Of a DNA stretch of 64,000 bases, positions 56,291 through 64,000 are shown piece by piece. Numbering within the stretch: the stretch's first letter is position 1; each line of letters opens with the position of its first letter. A program made the translations under genes and the position numbers. A model generated the notes under the pieces. It had not been told where the DNA came from. It worked only from the letters and a program-made list of their open reading frames with translations, and ran no database searches. The stretch covers positions 248,001-312,000 of the forward strand of contig NZ_NOYD01000014.1 of the NCBI RefSeq assembly GCF_002258315.1. The letters run 5' to 3'. The stretch is from Rhodococcus sp. 06-462-5 (GTDB lineage Bacteria; Actinomycetota; Actinomycetes; Mycobacteriales; Mycobacteriaceae).

Positions 56291-57238
56291 TCAGTTGCGC
56301 AGTGCGGCAGGCCAGCCCGATCGATCGAGTCCGTGGGTGCGGAGCATCGCCAGTGCGATGCGTTCCATGCCGAAACCGACGCACGCGCTGTGGGCGGGTT
56401 CGCCGTCGACGGTCTCGATGCCGAAGGTGTGCCCGAAGTGATCACGGTGGCAGTTGCACGAGACGACCGCGGTGCCCTCGTCGAGATCTCCGTAGAGCTT
56501 GACGACCAGCTCGGTCTTGAGGTTCTCGTTGCGCTGGTTCGCCGCGAGCATGCGTCCGGCGCGACCGAAGAAGGGATCGTTGGCGATGACCGCCTCGGCC
56601 TCCAGCCCCAGATCTGCCAGCACTTCGAGGCCACGCGGTACCCAGCGTTCGCGGTGTGCGATCGCGTCGTCGGGGGTGCCGACTCGAACGAACTCGTGCA
56701 TCCGAAATGCCTGCATCCGAGCCGGATCCACTGCGGGCTCGTGCCGGAAGCAGTAGCCGTAGATGTCCATCAGCGTGCCCTCGTCGGGCAGCGTGCCGGT
56801 GAGCATCGAGTACGACGGATGGCACGCAGCCGAGACCAGCATGGTGCCCGCGGACTGGAGGAAATGATCCCAGTCCTTGCCGTCGGAGCGCTCGGCCAAC
56901 AGTTCCGCGTGCGCCTTGTTGTCGCCCTCGAACGTGTTGATGGCACCGGTGAGGTTGGGGAACGACGCGATGTAGTCGGTGCGCTCGAACGCTTCCCGCG
57001 GGAAGACCGGAGCGAATCGGAACCTGGTGGCCTGACGGCCGTGTTCGGCCACCCCGGCCTCGGTGACTCGGGCGTCGACGAACTCGATGATGTCCTCGAA
57101 TTCGCCACTGCGCCCGTACAATCCGGGAATCGAGCTGGGAACCAGCAAGCCGGCGTCGATGAGCTCGGCGCGGAAAGCTGCTCGGGCGGAGTCGAGTTCG
57201 CTGATCGCTGTTTCCGGTGCGGAGTGCGTGGTAGTCAT
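56291..57238 (-). CDS. SerRS-like amino acid:[carrier protein] ligase
   Basis: ATG 57238 overlaps the ACAD stop by one base and gives 315 residues. The protein is a class II synthetase core without a tRNA-binding arm. C139 (SAACHPSY), E182 (RMHEFVR) and C286 (SACVGFGMERIALA) match the zinc ligands of Bradyrhizobium amino acid:carrier-protein ligases in spacing. These enzymes adenylate Gly or Ala and load it on the phosphopantetheine of a carrier protein. The carrier gene lies two genes upstream. Confidence 0.9.
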   Translation of the reverse strand: MTTTHSAPETAISELDSARAAFRAELIDAGLLVPSSIPGLYGRSGEFEDIIEFVDARVTEAGVAEHGRQATRFRFAPVFPREAFERTDYIASFPNLTGAINTFEGDNKAHAELLAERSDGKDWDHFLQSAGTMLVSAACHPSYSMLTGTLPDEGTLMDIYGYCFRHEPAVDPARMQAFRMHEFVRVGTPDDAIAHRERWVPRGLEVLADLGLEAEAVIANDPFFGRAGRMLAANQRNENLKTELVVKLYGDLDEGTAVVSCNCHRDHFGHTFGIETVDGEPAHSACVGFGMERIALAMLRTHGLDRSGWPAALRN

Positions 57239-58392
57239 CACTTGCCCTTGTAGACGAGGGAGAGCTGGGCGTTGTGCCCCAGAATGCGTTCGTTGCTGAC
57301 CATGATCGCGGACCCGTGTGCATCACGAAGATGACGGCCGATGCTCATCTCGCCGCCCTGTCGGTAGCCGGAGATCCCGCAGATCTGCAGAGCCTTGCCG
57401 ACGATGTCGATGACGAGCGTCGACGCGGTGACCTTCACGTTGTTGATCTTGAGCGCGAATCCGATGGCTCCGAGCTCGGCGGGGCTGTCGGCGACCGCCT
57501 CGAACTTGGCCGCGGCACCGAACACCGTGTCCACCAACTGCTCGTGCACCACCATCAACTCCGCGAGACGCAGCGCGCTCGGCGGCGGCGTTCCCGGAGT
57601 CTTGCGTGCGGCCTTCTGTACCGACTTGCGGGCCTTGGTGACCGCAGCGTCGGCGATGCCGAGCCACGCAGATCCCCACAGCACGTGCGCCACCGGAAGC
57701 ATGGTCTGAGCGGAGATGTCGCCGTAGTTGTCGCCCAGGATGTTCGACGTCGTCGTGCGCGCATCCAGCATGAAGCCCGGACTGCAGGTGCCACGGAAGC
57801 CGAGGGTGTCCCAGGTGCCGGTCTTGACCAGCGTCACGTCGGGCTTCTCGCACACCACGAGCACCTGATCGCTCGGCGGGCTGTCGACGCTGCGCCGCGC
57901 CGTCGCGAGCACGATCTGTGCGTACTCGCCGTAGGAGATGACCGGTGCGTTCTTGCTGAGCGTGATCTGCTCGCCGTCGTACTCCACCGCACAGCTGCTC
58001 GAGCGGACGTCGCCGCCGATGTTGATCTCGGTAGTGGCCGACGCCACCAGTATGCGATCGGTCACAATGCGACGTTGCAGGTCTGCCATGGCGTCGGACT
58101 TGCCGTGGCGGACGATGCTGAGCACCTGCGACTGGTGCATCACGAAGATCATCGCCGTCGATGCGCACTCGGCACCGAGGGCACGCGAGATCCGCGCTAT
58201 GTCGGTCAGTGTTGCCCCGCCTCCGCCGAACTCCCGCGGAATTCCGACCCCGAGCAGGCCGGCGTCGCGCAGTGCATCCACCGATTCGGTGGGAAAACGG
58301 GCATCGCGGTCGACCTCGTCGGCATGGGTCCGCAGTACGGCCAGCACGTCGGTGATCGACTGGTCGATCGAGCTCTCGTAGACGGTGGTCAT
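57238..58392 (-). CDS. Acyl-CoA-dehydrogenase-like flavoprotein, putative aminoacyl-carrier oxidase
   Basis: The 384-residue protein has the ACAD fold: PREFGGGGATLTDIARI, an FAD-binding middle and a helical C-terminus. The usual catalytic-Glu segment (GTSE) is replaced by RDAHGSAIMVSNERIL, as in ACAD relatives that lack the standard base. Placed between carrier protein and ligase, it may oxidise a carrier-bound aminoacyl chain, as prolyl-PCP dehydrogenases do. Substrate is inferred from context only. Confidence 0.8.
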   Translation of the reverse strand: MTTVYESSIDQSITDVLAVLRTHADEVDRDARFPTESVDALRDAGLLGVGIPREFGGGGATLTDIARISRALGAECASTAMIFVMHQSQVLSIVRHGKSDAMADLQRRIVTDRILVASATTEINIGGDVRSSSCAVEYDGEQITLSKNAPVISYGEYAQIVLATARRSVDSPPSDQVLVVCEKPDVTLVKTGTWDTLGFRGTCSPGFMLDARTTTSNILGDNYGDISAQTMLPVAHVLWGSAWLGIADAAVTKARKSVQKAARKTPGTPPPSALRLAELMVVHEQLVDTVFGAAAKFEAVADSPAELGAIGFALKINNVKVTASTLVIDIVGKALQICGISGYRQGGEMSIGRHLRDAHGSAIMVSNERILGHNAQLSLVYKGK

Positions 58393-58396
58393 GGGC

Positions 58397-58654
58397 TCAG
58401 TCCGTCAGCTGGGCGATGGCCGCGGCGATCGCGTTGATACTGCCGAACGTCGACTTCTGCAGCATGGTGTCGGGGAATTCGACGTCGAACTCGTCCTCGA
58501 GCGCGATCATCACGTTGACGCTGGCGTGCGAGGTGAGGCCGCTGTCGTACAGGTCGGCGGCTTCGTCGATGCCCTCCACGGGGACCGGCAGCTTTCCGAA
58601 TTTCTCCAGAACGGTTCGCACGCGAACCACGTCGTGAGCATTGAGCGTCTGCAT
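58397..58654 (-). CDS. Acyl carrier protein
   Basis: ATG 58654 is chosen because GGAGG lies 7 bp upstream; a longer frame would place that site in codons. The 85-residue acidic protein has DLYDSGLTSHASV, where S38 should carry 4'-phosphopantetheine, and VNVMIALEDEFDVEFPD after it. It heads the operon and is only 4 bp from the flavoprotein gene. It is the likely substrate of the ligase. Confidence 0.9.
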   Translation of the reverse strand: MQTLNAHDVVRVRTVLEKFGKLPVPVEGIDEAADLYDSGLTSHASVNVMIALEDEFDVEFPDTMLQKSTFGSINAIAAAIAQLTD

Positions 58655-58761
58655 CGAAACCTCCACCGATCGCGTTAACCACGAGACCGGACGGCCTCGT
58701 CGTCGACTCAGGGTCGGCTGGCTGTGCGCCTTTTCGACCCAAAGTCTCCCCAGACCCCTCC

Positions 58762-58782
58762 AAACAATATCGTAGATTGTTT
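58762..58782. promoter_or_regulatory. AT-rich inverted repeat upstream of the carrier-protein operon
   Basis: AAACAAT and ATTGTTT flank a 7-bp spacer. The site is 108 bp upstream of the carrier-protein start and 123 bp from the divergent Hsp70-like gene. Its GATTGTTT resembles sequence at 46216-46232. It could be an operator shared by the cluster's promoters. Confidence 0.45.
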
Positions 58783-58904
58783 AGTAGCGTTACCGGGATG
58801 CCCGCATCGGGCTCGAAGGCCGCCGTACACTTCGAGTGGAGCGGGGGCTCGTACGGGTGCCGGATCCGGCGTCGAAACACAATCTGCGAAGGACTGTCTG
58901 ATCG

Positions 58905-60344
58905 ATGGGTGGAGTCTGCGGGGTGTCAGTGGGTACCGGTGCCGTGCGCATCGCGTACACCGCCGACGGCCGCCGCGTCGAGGACTCCATCGACGCAGAG
59001 GGCGCACACGACCTGCTGCCGGGCAAGCTCGTCGACCTCGGGCCGTTCGAGGACATCGTGCTCGCCGGATGGGACACCGCAGCCGTGACGGCGCTGCTGG
59101 AGACCCTCGGCGACGGCACCGTGCCGAAAGCCCGCATGGTCGAGGAGTCCCGCGCCCTGCTCGCCTACGCCCGCACCGTTCCGGAACTGGCCGATCAGGA
59201 CTACGTCCTGGTCGTCGACCTGGGCAAGAAGGGACTCTCGGCCACCGCACTCGACGTCGCAGGCGAGTACGTCGAGTGGACCGCACGCACCGTCGACATC
59301 AGCGGCGATCGCTTCGACGAAGTGGTCCGGAGCATCGTGATGGCGAAGGGGATTCTGCCTGCTCCGGTCGGACCCGAGGGTGATCAGGAGTACCAGGCCT
59401 TCTTCCGCGAACTCAAGGAGCTGGTGAGCTCGTCGGTCGGAGTCAGGGCACCCAACCGCGGCCCGATGTTGCTCAGCCGAAAGGAGTTCGAGCGAGAGAT
59501 CACTCCGCTGGTCTCCGACGCTCTGGACTGGGCCTCCAAGCAGGCACCCGACGCGGTACTGCTGATCGGCGGCGGTGCGGGCATTCCTGCGGTGCGCACC
59601 ATCATCGAGGACAAGTGGAACGTTCCCGTCCACGTGCCCGACGCGCCTGCGATGGCCATCGCCAAAGGCGCGGCACTCGACGAAAGACCCGCCCGAGCCT
59701 CGCTCGACGCCGATGTGGGGATCATCACCGTCCCGGACGATGCGTCGGAACTGCTCGATGCGCCCGAGGTGCTCGCAGCTCCCGACACACTCGATGCACC
59801 GGAGACAACCGGCCTGGATACCGTCGACGGGTGGATGGTCGAGGGCCTGACCGTCGACCAACTCGCGACCGAGGATCTGACGATCCCGTCGACCACCTTC
59901 GAGACCGACCTCGCCGAACCCGCACTCCTGCAGCCCGAGGTGCTCGAACCCGAGGCCCTCGAGCCCTCGGTGCTCGAGCCCGCTGTACCCGAGCCAGGCG
60001 TCGTTGCCGAGCCGGTTCGTCGCGGCCGACGCACCTGGTCGATTCGTGATGCGTCCGTGCTCGTCGCAGTGAGCCTGCTGATCGTCGCGGTGGTGGGACT
60101 GGTGTTCACCCGGGGAGACACGCCGCCGCCCACACCGCTGATCGACCAGCAGGTTCCAGTCGATTCCACCTTCGCCGCGGCGCTTTCTGCTGCCGCGGGT
60201 CCCGCCGACGAGGCCGCTCCTGATCCCGTCGAGCTGCCCGTCCTCGGGCCCGCTCGACTGACCGACGCGGACCTGTACGAGCGTGCGTTCAGCTACGACG
60301 GCGAAATGTACCAACCGGTCGTCGATCCGGAGCTGCCGGAATAG
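58905..60344 (+). CDS. Membrane-anchored Hsp70-like protein (copy 2)
   Basis: The 479-residue protein keeps the Hsp70-like ATPase pattern: VCGVSVGTGAVRIA, LVVDLGKKGLSATALD (102-117), LLIGGGAGIPAV and AIAKGAAL. An acidic linker with LxEP-type repeats (about 339-365) leads to a transmembrane helix (384-402) and a short outer tail. It lacks a DnaK peptide-binding domain. It diverges from the carrier-protein operon and is followed by copy 3. Confidence 0.78.
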   Translation: MGGVCGVSVGTGAVRIAYTADGRRVEDSIDAEGAHDLLPGKLVDLGPFEDIVLAGWDTAAVTALLETLGDGTVPKARMVEESRALLAYARTVPELADQDYVLVVDLGKKGLSATALDVAGEYVEWTARTVDISGDRFDEVVRSIVMAKGILPAPVGPEGDQEYQAFFRELKELVSSSVGVRAPNRGPMLLSRKEFEREITPLVSDALDWASKQAPDAVLLIGGGAGIPAVRTIIEDKWNVPVHVPDAPAMAIAKGAALDERPARASLDADVGIITVPDDASELLDAPEVLAAPDTLDAPETTGLDTVDGWMVEGLTVDQLATEDLTIPSTTFETDLAEPALLQPEVLEPEALEPSVLEPAVPEPGVVAEPVRRGRRTWSIRDASVLVAVSLLIVAVVGLVFTRGDTPPPTPLIDQQVPVDSTFAAALSAAAGPADEAAPDPVELPVLGPARLTDADLYERAFSYDGEMYQPVVDPELPE

Positions 60345-60519
60345 ACCGGCGATCCGGTTCGTGCGGGCAGGGCGGGGAGCACGCCCGGTTCCGTCGTGCC
60401 CGGGTGCGCCCAGCTCCGGGGCGCGCGCCCCGCCTGTTCGGCCGAAGCGGTAGCCTGGCGCTCTGGACGAGCTGTACCGCGTCCGAGAAACATTGCCGAC
60501 CGAAGTGAGGCCGAACACC

Positions 60520-62439
60520 GTGACTGTGCTGCTTGGGGTGTCCATGGGGACCCGAGCCGTGCGCACGGCGCAGCCTAGAGCCGAGCAGTTCGGGGCACCC
60601 GTTGCCGACCCTTCCGGCCTGGTCAGCGATATCGACCGGCCTCTGTTCTTCCGCAACGAACTCATCGACAGCGTCGGTGGAGACCTTCCGCATCTGGCCG
60701 CCGAATCGATCGGTGCCGCAGCCGAAACCGAGCCCGAACTCGCCACCGGCGTCGCCTACCGCGACCCTCGCCAGGTCGACGCCCTGCACGCTGCCCTCAC
60801 CGGTGCACACCTGCACAACTATCACCTGGTCCACGAGGTGGAAGCTGTCGTCGAGTACCTGGCAGCGACGGGTGAAGCCCGCAACTGCAGTTCCGTCGCC
60901 CTGTTCGACCTCGGAAGCTCCGGACTGACCGTCAGCGTCGTGGACCTGGTTCAGCGCACCGTCATCGCCTCGCAGCGATCCGGTGAGTACAGCGGAGATC
61001 TGATCGACGCCTACGTCCGCAACAATCAGCTCCAACGCCTCGGCAAGCAGTCGACCGACCCCGACATGGCGCTGTTCGAGAAGCGCTGCCGAATCGCCAA
61101 GGAACGTCTGTCCACTCAGGATGCGGTGTGTCTGCCGGATGCGAGCGGGATGATCCTGCTCTCCCGTGAGAACTTCGAGCTGCTCATCACCGACTTGCTC
61201 GACGAGGCCATCGAGTTCGCGCGCGAGGTGATGATCGGGGCCAACGTTCCCATCGACGCCGTCGTGTTGATCGGCGGCGGCGCGCGCATGCCGATCGTGC
61301 AGAAGCGCGTCGGACCGCTGCTCGAACTGCCGTCGATCGTGCCGACCGAGCCCGAGACCGTCGCGGCACGTGGAGCTGCACTGACTGCACGGCCGCATTC
61401 GCGCACGCGAACCGGAACGCAACGGTCGCCGGATGCTCGTCGGCCGGTGGAGTCCGCCGCGGTGTCGCAGGTGCGCTCGGAACCGGCTCCGGTGCCGCCT
61501 CCTCTGACCGCTCCGGTCCGACCGGTTCCGGCTCGCGCCGATTCTCAGCACGCCGCGCCGCCCGTACCTGCGTCCGCGCCCACAGCGGCGCGTCCTGTCC
61601 CCGCCCGTCCCTGGATCGCGGCGGCACCGATCAGCGAGGGTTCGAAGTCTCAGGACACGATGTCCGAGGCAACGGTGTCCGAGGTGCCGGTCTCCGAGGT
61701 GCAGGCCGAGCCCACCGGGACGGCGGAAGGTTTCGCGTCCTCCAGGTTCACCGACTCCTCCGAGTCCGTTGCAGCCGATTCGGTTTCGGACACGTCACCG
61801 GTAGTGGAAGATGTTCTCGACGACCACGTGCAGGGGGTGCGGGTCGACGGGGAGGTCGTTGCGTTGAGCACGAACACGGGGGATTCGTCTGCCGAGGGCA
61901 CTGCTGACCGGTCCGAGGCAGTCGACGACGGCAAGCCGGTTCCGTTCCAGCTGAAGAACGTCTACTGGCTCGACGCCGATTACGACGACGACGACGGCGA
62001 GGACGATCGCACCCGAGCTCGTCGTAGGCTCCGCACCGGCGGCGTGCTTGCGCTCGGTCTTGCCGTGGTGGTAGCCGTATCCGGGTTCATGCTCACCCAG
62101 CAGAACACACCGCAGGTGGTCGACACCTCGGTCAGTCGCACTCAGGCGGATGTTCCTGCGGTCACCACGACGGTGCCCACCTCCGTGGTGCCTGCTCCGG
62201 TGTTGCCGCCGCCCGCACCGGCACCGGAGACCACGGTCGAACCGACCACGGTGCCGCCGGAGACCGAGGTCTACCAGGAGCCGTGGACTCCGGAGCCGAC
62301 GACGACCACGGCCGAGCCCGCACCTCCGCCGCCCGTCGAGTCCGTTCCTCCGACAACGCAGCAGCCGCCGCCACTTATCCCGGGATTCCCGGACTTCACG
62401 TTGCCCGGGTTCCCGCCGATCGCGCCTCCCGCTCCCTGA
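60520..62439 (+). CDS. Membrane-anchored Hsp70-like protein with Pro-rich outer tail (copy 3)
   Basis: GTG 60520 is chosen because VTVLLGVSMGTRAVR then aligns with the start of copy 1 (MTEVLGVSVGASAVR). In this 639-residue form the ATPase core spans about 1-295, with ALFDLGSSGLTVSVVD, RCRIAKERLS and LIGGGARMPIV nearly as in copy 1. A long linker ends in an acidic run (YDDDDGEDD), then a membrane helix (508-528). The Pro-rich tail has PPPLIPGFPDFTLPGFPP, like copy 1. Confidence 0.8.
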   Translation: MTVLLGVSMGTRAVRTAQPRAEQFGAPVADPSGLVSDIDRPLFFRNELIDSVGGDLPHLAAESIGAAAETEPELATGVAYRDPRQVDALHAALTGAHLHNYHLVHEVEAVVEYLAATGEARNCSSVALFDLGSSGLTVSVVDLVQRTVIASQRSGEYSGDLIDAYVRNNQLQRLGKQSTDPDMALFEKRCRIAKERLSTQDAVCLPDASGMILLSRENFELLITDLLDEAIEFAREVMIGANVPIDAVVLIGGGARMPIVQKRVGPLLELPSIVPTEPETVAARGAALTARPHSRTRTGTQRSPDARRPVESAAVSQVRSEPAPVPPPLTAPVRPVPARADSQHAAPPVPASAPTAARPVPARPWIAAAPISEGSKSQDTMSEATVSEVPVSEVQAEPTGTAEGFASSRFTDSSESVAADSVSDTSPVVEDVLDDHVQGVRVDGEVVALSTNTGDSSAEGTADRSEAVDDGKPVPFQLKNVYWLDADYDDDDGEDDRTRARRRLRTGGVLALGLAVVVAVSGFMLTQQNTPQVVDTSVSRTQADVPAVTTTVPTSVVPAPVLPPPAPAPETTVEPTTVPPETEVYQEPWTPEPTTTTAEPAPPPPVESVPPTTQQPPPLIPGFPDFTLPGFPPIAPPAP

Positions 62440-62445
62440 TCGAAC

Positions 62446-62970
62446 TCACTTGTCCGCGTGTGTGTTTCGCGGTCGGATGTGCTCGAAGATCAGGATGGTC
62501 TCGGTGGCGGCCACAGCGGGGTCGGCACTGAGATTCTCGACGACGAAGTCACGAAGAGTGGCGGTGTCGACGGTTGCCACATGCACCAGGAAGTCGTCCG
62601 CACCGGCAATGAAGTAGATGTTCAGCGTCTCCTTCCGCGAGGCGATCTTCGATCCGAATTCGCTGATGCGCCGTCGAGCATCTGCTTGCAGCCGAACCGA
62701 GATCATGGCCTGGATGCCCTGGCCGAGAGCCTCGGGGTCGATGTCGGCGTGGAAGCCACGGATGACGCCGCGTTCGACGAGGGCACGAACACGGGCCAGT
62801 GCGGTGGACGGGGCGACACCGGCCGCGGCAGCGAGTGCGTTGTTGGGCGTGCGGGCGTCGCGGCGGAGCTCGTCGAGCAGGATGTGGTCGATTCGGTCCA
62901 GGGGGACCGGCCGAACATCGTTCGGCTGCGCACCCTCTCCGGCCCCCTCGAATGAACTATTGCTTGCCAT
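62446..62970 (-). CDS. Lrp/AsnC-family regulator, probable AldR
   Basis: ATG 62970 gives 174 residues with an N-terminal helix-turn-helix (NNALAAAAGVAPSTALARVRAL, about 45-66) and a C-terminal RAM ligand domain (IQAMISVRLQ, DDFLVHVATVD). It diverges from ald by 116 bp, the arrangement of mycobacterial AldR, which senses amino acids and controls alanine dehydrogenase. The AldR role is inferred from gene order. Confidence 0.88.
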   Translation of the reverse strand: MASNSSFEGAGEGAQPNDVRPVPLDRIDHILLDELRRDARTPNNALAAAAGVAPSTALARVRALVERGVIRGFHADIDPEALGQGIQAMISVRLQADARRRISEFGSKIASRKETLNIYFIAGADDFLVHVATVDTATLRDFVVENLSADPAVAATETILIFEHIRPRNTHADK

Positions 62971-63086
62971 TTCTCGACTGTACAGAATTATATTCACATC
63001 CGTTGCGTCGATTCCGTAGATAATTCATAGTTGGCCTACACGGATGGGGCCTCGGCTCCACGTCACCCACCACCGAGGAGGCCGCC
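62971..63086. promoter_or_regulatory. Divergent Lrp-ald promoter region
   Basis: The gap is AT-richer than its flanks and contains GAATTATATTC (62986-62996) and GATAATTC about 30 bp further on. These resemble Lrp/AldR half-sites. It is the only candidate for the ald operator. Confidence 0.45.
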
Positions 63087-64000
63087 ATGAAGATCGGAAT
63101 TCCACGCGAGATCAAGAACCACGAATACCGGGTGGCCATCACCCCGGCAGGCGTGCACGAACTGGTCTCGCGAGGACACGAAGTGATCATCGAGACCGAG
63201 GCAGGGGCCGGATCGTCGTTCACCGACACCGACTACAAGGCCGCCGGCGCACAGATCCTCACCGATGTCGCCGAGGTGTGGGAGACGGCCGATCTGCTGC
63301 TCAAGGTCAAAGAGCCTATCGCCGAGGAGTATTCGCGTCTGCGCAAGGGGCAGGTGCTGTTCACCTACCTGCACCTGGCCGCATCCAAGGAATGCACCGA
63401 TGCGCTCCTGGAGTCGGGTACCACGGCCATCGCCTACGAAACCGTCACTGCGGCAGACGGTTCGCTCCCGCTGCTCGCACCGATGAGTGAAGTTGCCGGA
63501 CGCCTCGCCCCACAGGCCGGTGCCTACCACCTGATGTCGAGCGAAGGTGGACGTGGAGTTCTCATGGGCGGAGTTCCCGGAGTGCGCCCCGCCAATGTCG
63601 TCGTCATCGGTGCCGGTGTTTCCGGAAAGAATGCCACCGCAATCGCTTTCGGCATGCACGCCGACGTCACCGTGCTCGATCTCGATGTGAAGGCGCTACG
63701 CGCCATCGACGATCAGTACCGCGGTGCCGTCAAGACGCTGGTGTCGAACGCGTACGAGCTCGAACAAGCCGTTCTCGCAGCGGATCTCGTCATCGGCGCT
63801 GTCCTGGTGCCCGGCGCGAAGGCACCGAAGCTCGTGTCCAACAGCCTGGTTCAGCGCATGAAGCCGGGTTCGGTTCTGGTCGACATCGCCATCGATCAGG
63901 GCGGCTGCTTCGAGGATTCGCACGCCACCACCCACGCCGATCCCACATACAAGGTGCACGAGTCGGTGTTCTACTGCGTCGCCAACATGCCCGGCGCTGT
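63087..64000 (+). CDS. ald: L-alanine dehydrogenase (3' end cut by window)
   Basis: ATG 63087 after GAGGAGG starts a protein of which 304 of about 371 residues are present. Signatures are MKIGIPREIKNHEYRVA, LLKVKEP, LFTYLHLA and the Rossmann VVVIGAGVSGKNATAIA. The enzyme interconverts alanine with pyruvate and ammonia using NAD(H), and in mycobacteria rises under hypoxia. Regulation by the divergent Lrp protein is likely. Confidence 0.95.
   Translation, partial: MKIGIPREIKNHEYRVAITPAGVHELVSRGHEVIIETEAGAGSSFTDTDYKAAGAQILTDVAEVWETADLLLKVKEPIAEEYSRLRKGQVLFTYLHLAASKECTDALLESGTTAIAYETVTAADGSLPLLAPMSEVAGRLAPQAGAYHLMSSEGGRGVLMGGVPGVRPANVVVIGAGVSGKNATAIAFGMHADVTVLDLDVKALRAIDDQYRGAVKTLVSNAYELEQAVLAADLVIGAVLVPGAKAPKLVSNSLVQRMKPGSVLVDIAIDQGGCFEDSHATTHADPTYKVHESVFYCVANMPGA

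Noticed and set aside
59918..59999. Repeated CTCGAGCCC-type units as a CRISPR-like array
   Set aside because: They encode the LxEP repeats of the Hsp70-like protein in frame; units are too short and there are no spacers.

Overview
The window is high-GC actinobacterial DNA, most likely from a Rhodococcus-type member of the mycolic-acid-containing Mycobacteriales. The evidence is an antigen-85-type mycolyltransferase, a DevR/DevS (DosR/DosS) pair with its usual entourage, tandem universal stress proteins (USPs), ANTAR-domain regulators, Baeyer-Villiger-type flavin monooxygenases and an ald/Lrp pair. No tRNA, rRNA, IS element, phage gene or CRISPR array was seen. Both ends cut through genes: a TauE permease at the left and ald at the right.

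Region 1 (1-3400) handles reactive sulfur. A TauE/SafE permease diverges from a CstB-like persulfide dioxygenase/rhodanese across a twin CsoR/CstR-type operator. A tiny Cys-rich protein, a membrane protein and a flavodoxin follow. Region 2 (3500-16350) looks like a hypoxia/dormancy island: a Zn alcohol dehydrogenase, two ANTAR proteins, flavodoxin, a SHOCT microprotein, four intact tandem USPs, devR-devS and a phosphoketolase. DevR-box-like sites lie upstream of at least four transcription units. Two decayed genes (a USP and a glyoxalase-fold fragment) sit inside it. Region 3 (16350-22650) has a copper-type operator before DUF6153 and DUF305 genes, NDH-2, a mycolyltransferase, secreted proteins, a CsbD/LEA-like protein and a TetR regulator.

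Region 4 (22700-32480) is an oxidative lipid or ketone catabolism cluster: two flavin monooxygenases, alpha/beta hydrolase, TetR, a 2Fe-2S reductase, HSL-type esterase, SDR, a diiron ferritin-like protein and a MerR-type regulator. Two divergent promoters carry almost the same 16-bp palindrome. Region 5 (32500-40610) is mixed housekeeping: YdcF, a CrcB pair, STAS and HATPase regulators, an ABC exporter, a low-molecular-weight phosphatase, the first membrane-anchored Hsp70-like protein and an EEP-family phosphatase.

Region 6 (40750-58800) is the most unusual. A minus-strand operon encodes a carrier protein, an acyl-CoA-dehydrogenase-like flavoenzyme, a SerRS-like amino acid:carrier-protein ligase, a double alpha/beta hydrolase, a Wzx-like flippase, an HxxxD acyltransferase, a DUF998 protein, a GH16 glycanase, a GT2 and a large polytopic membrane protein. 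Two further GT2 genes follow downstream. A convergent pair encodes a DUF1839 protein, whose layout suggests a BtrH-like Cys acyltransferase, and a GH2 protein. Together they could charge an amino acid on a carrier, oxidise it, transfer it to a glycan and export the product; this reading is inference. Region 7 (58900-64000) holds two more Hsp70-like membrane proteins, then an Lrp-type regulator divergent from ald.
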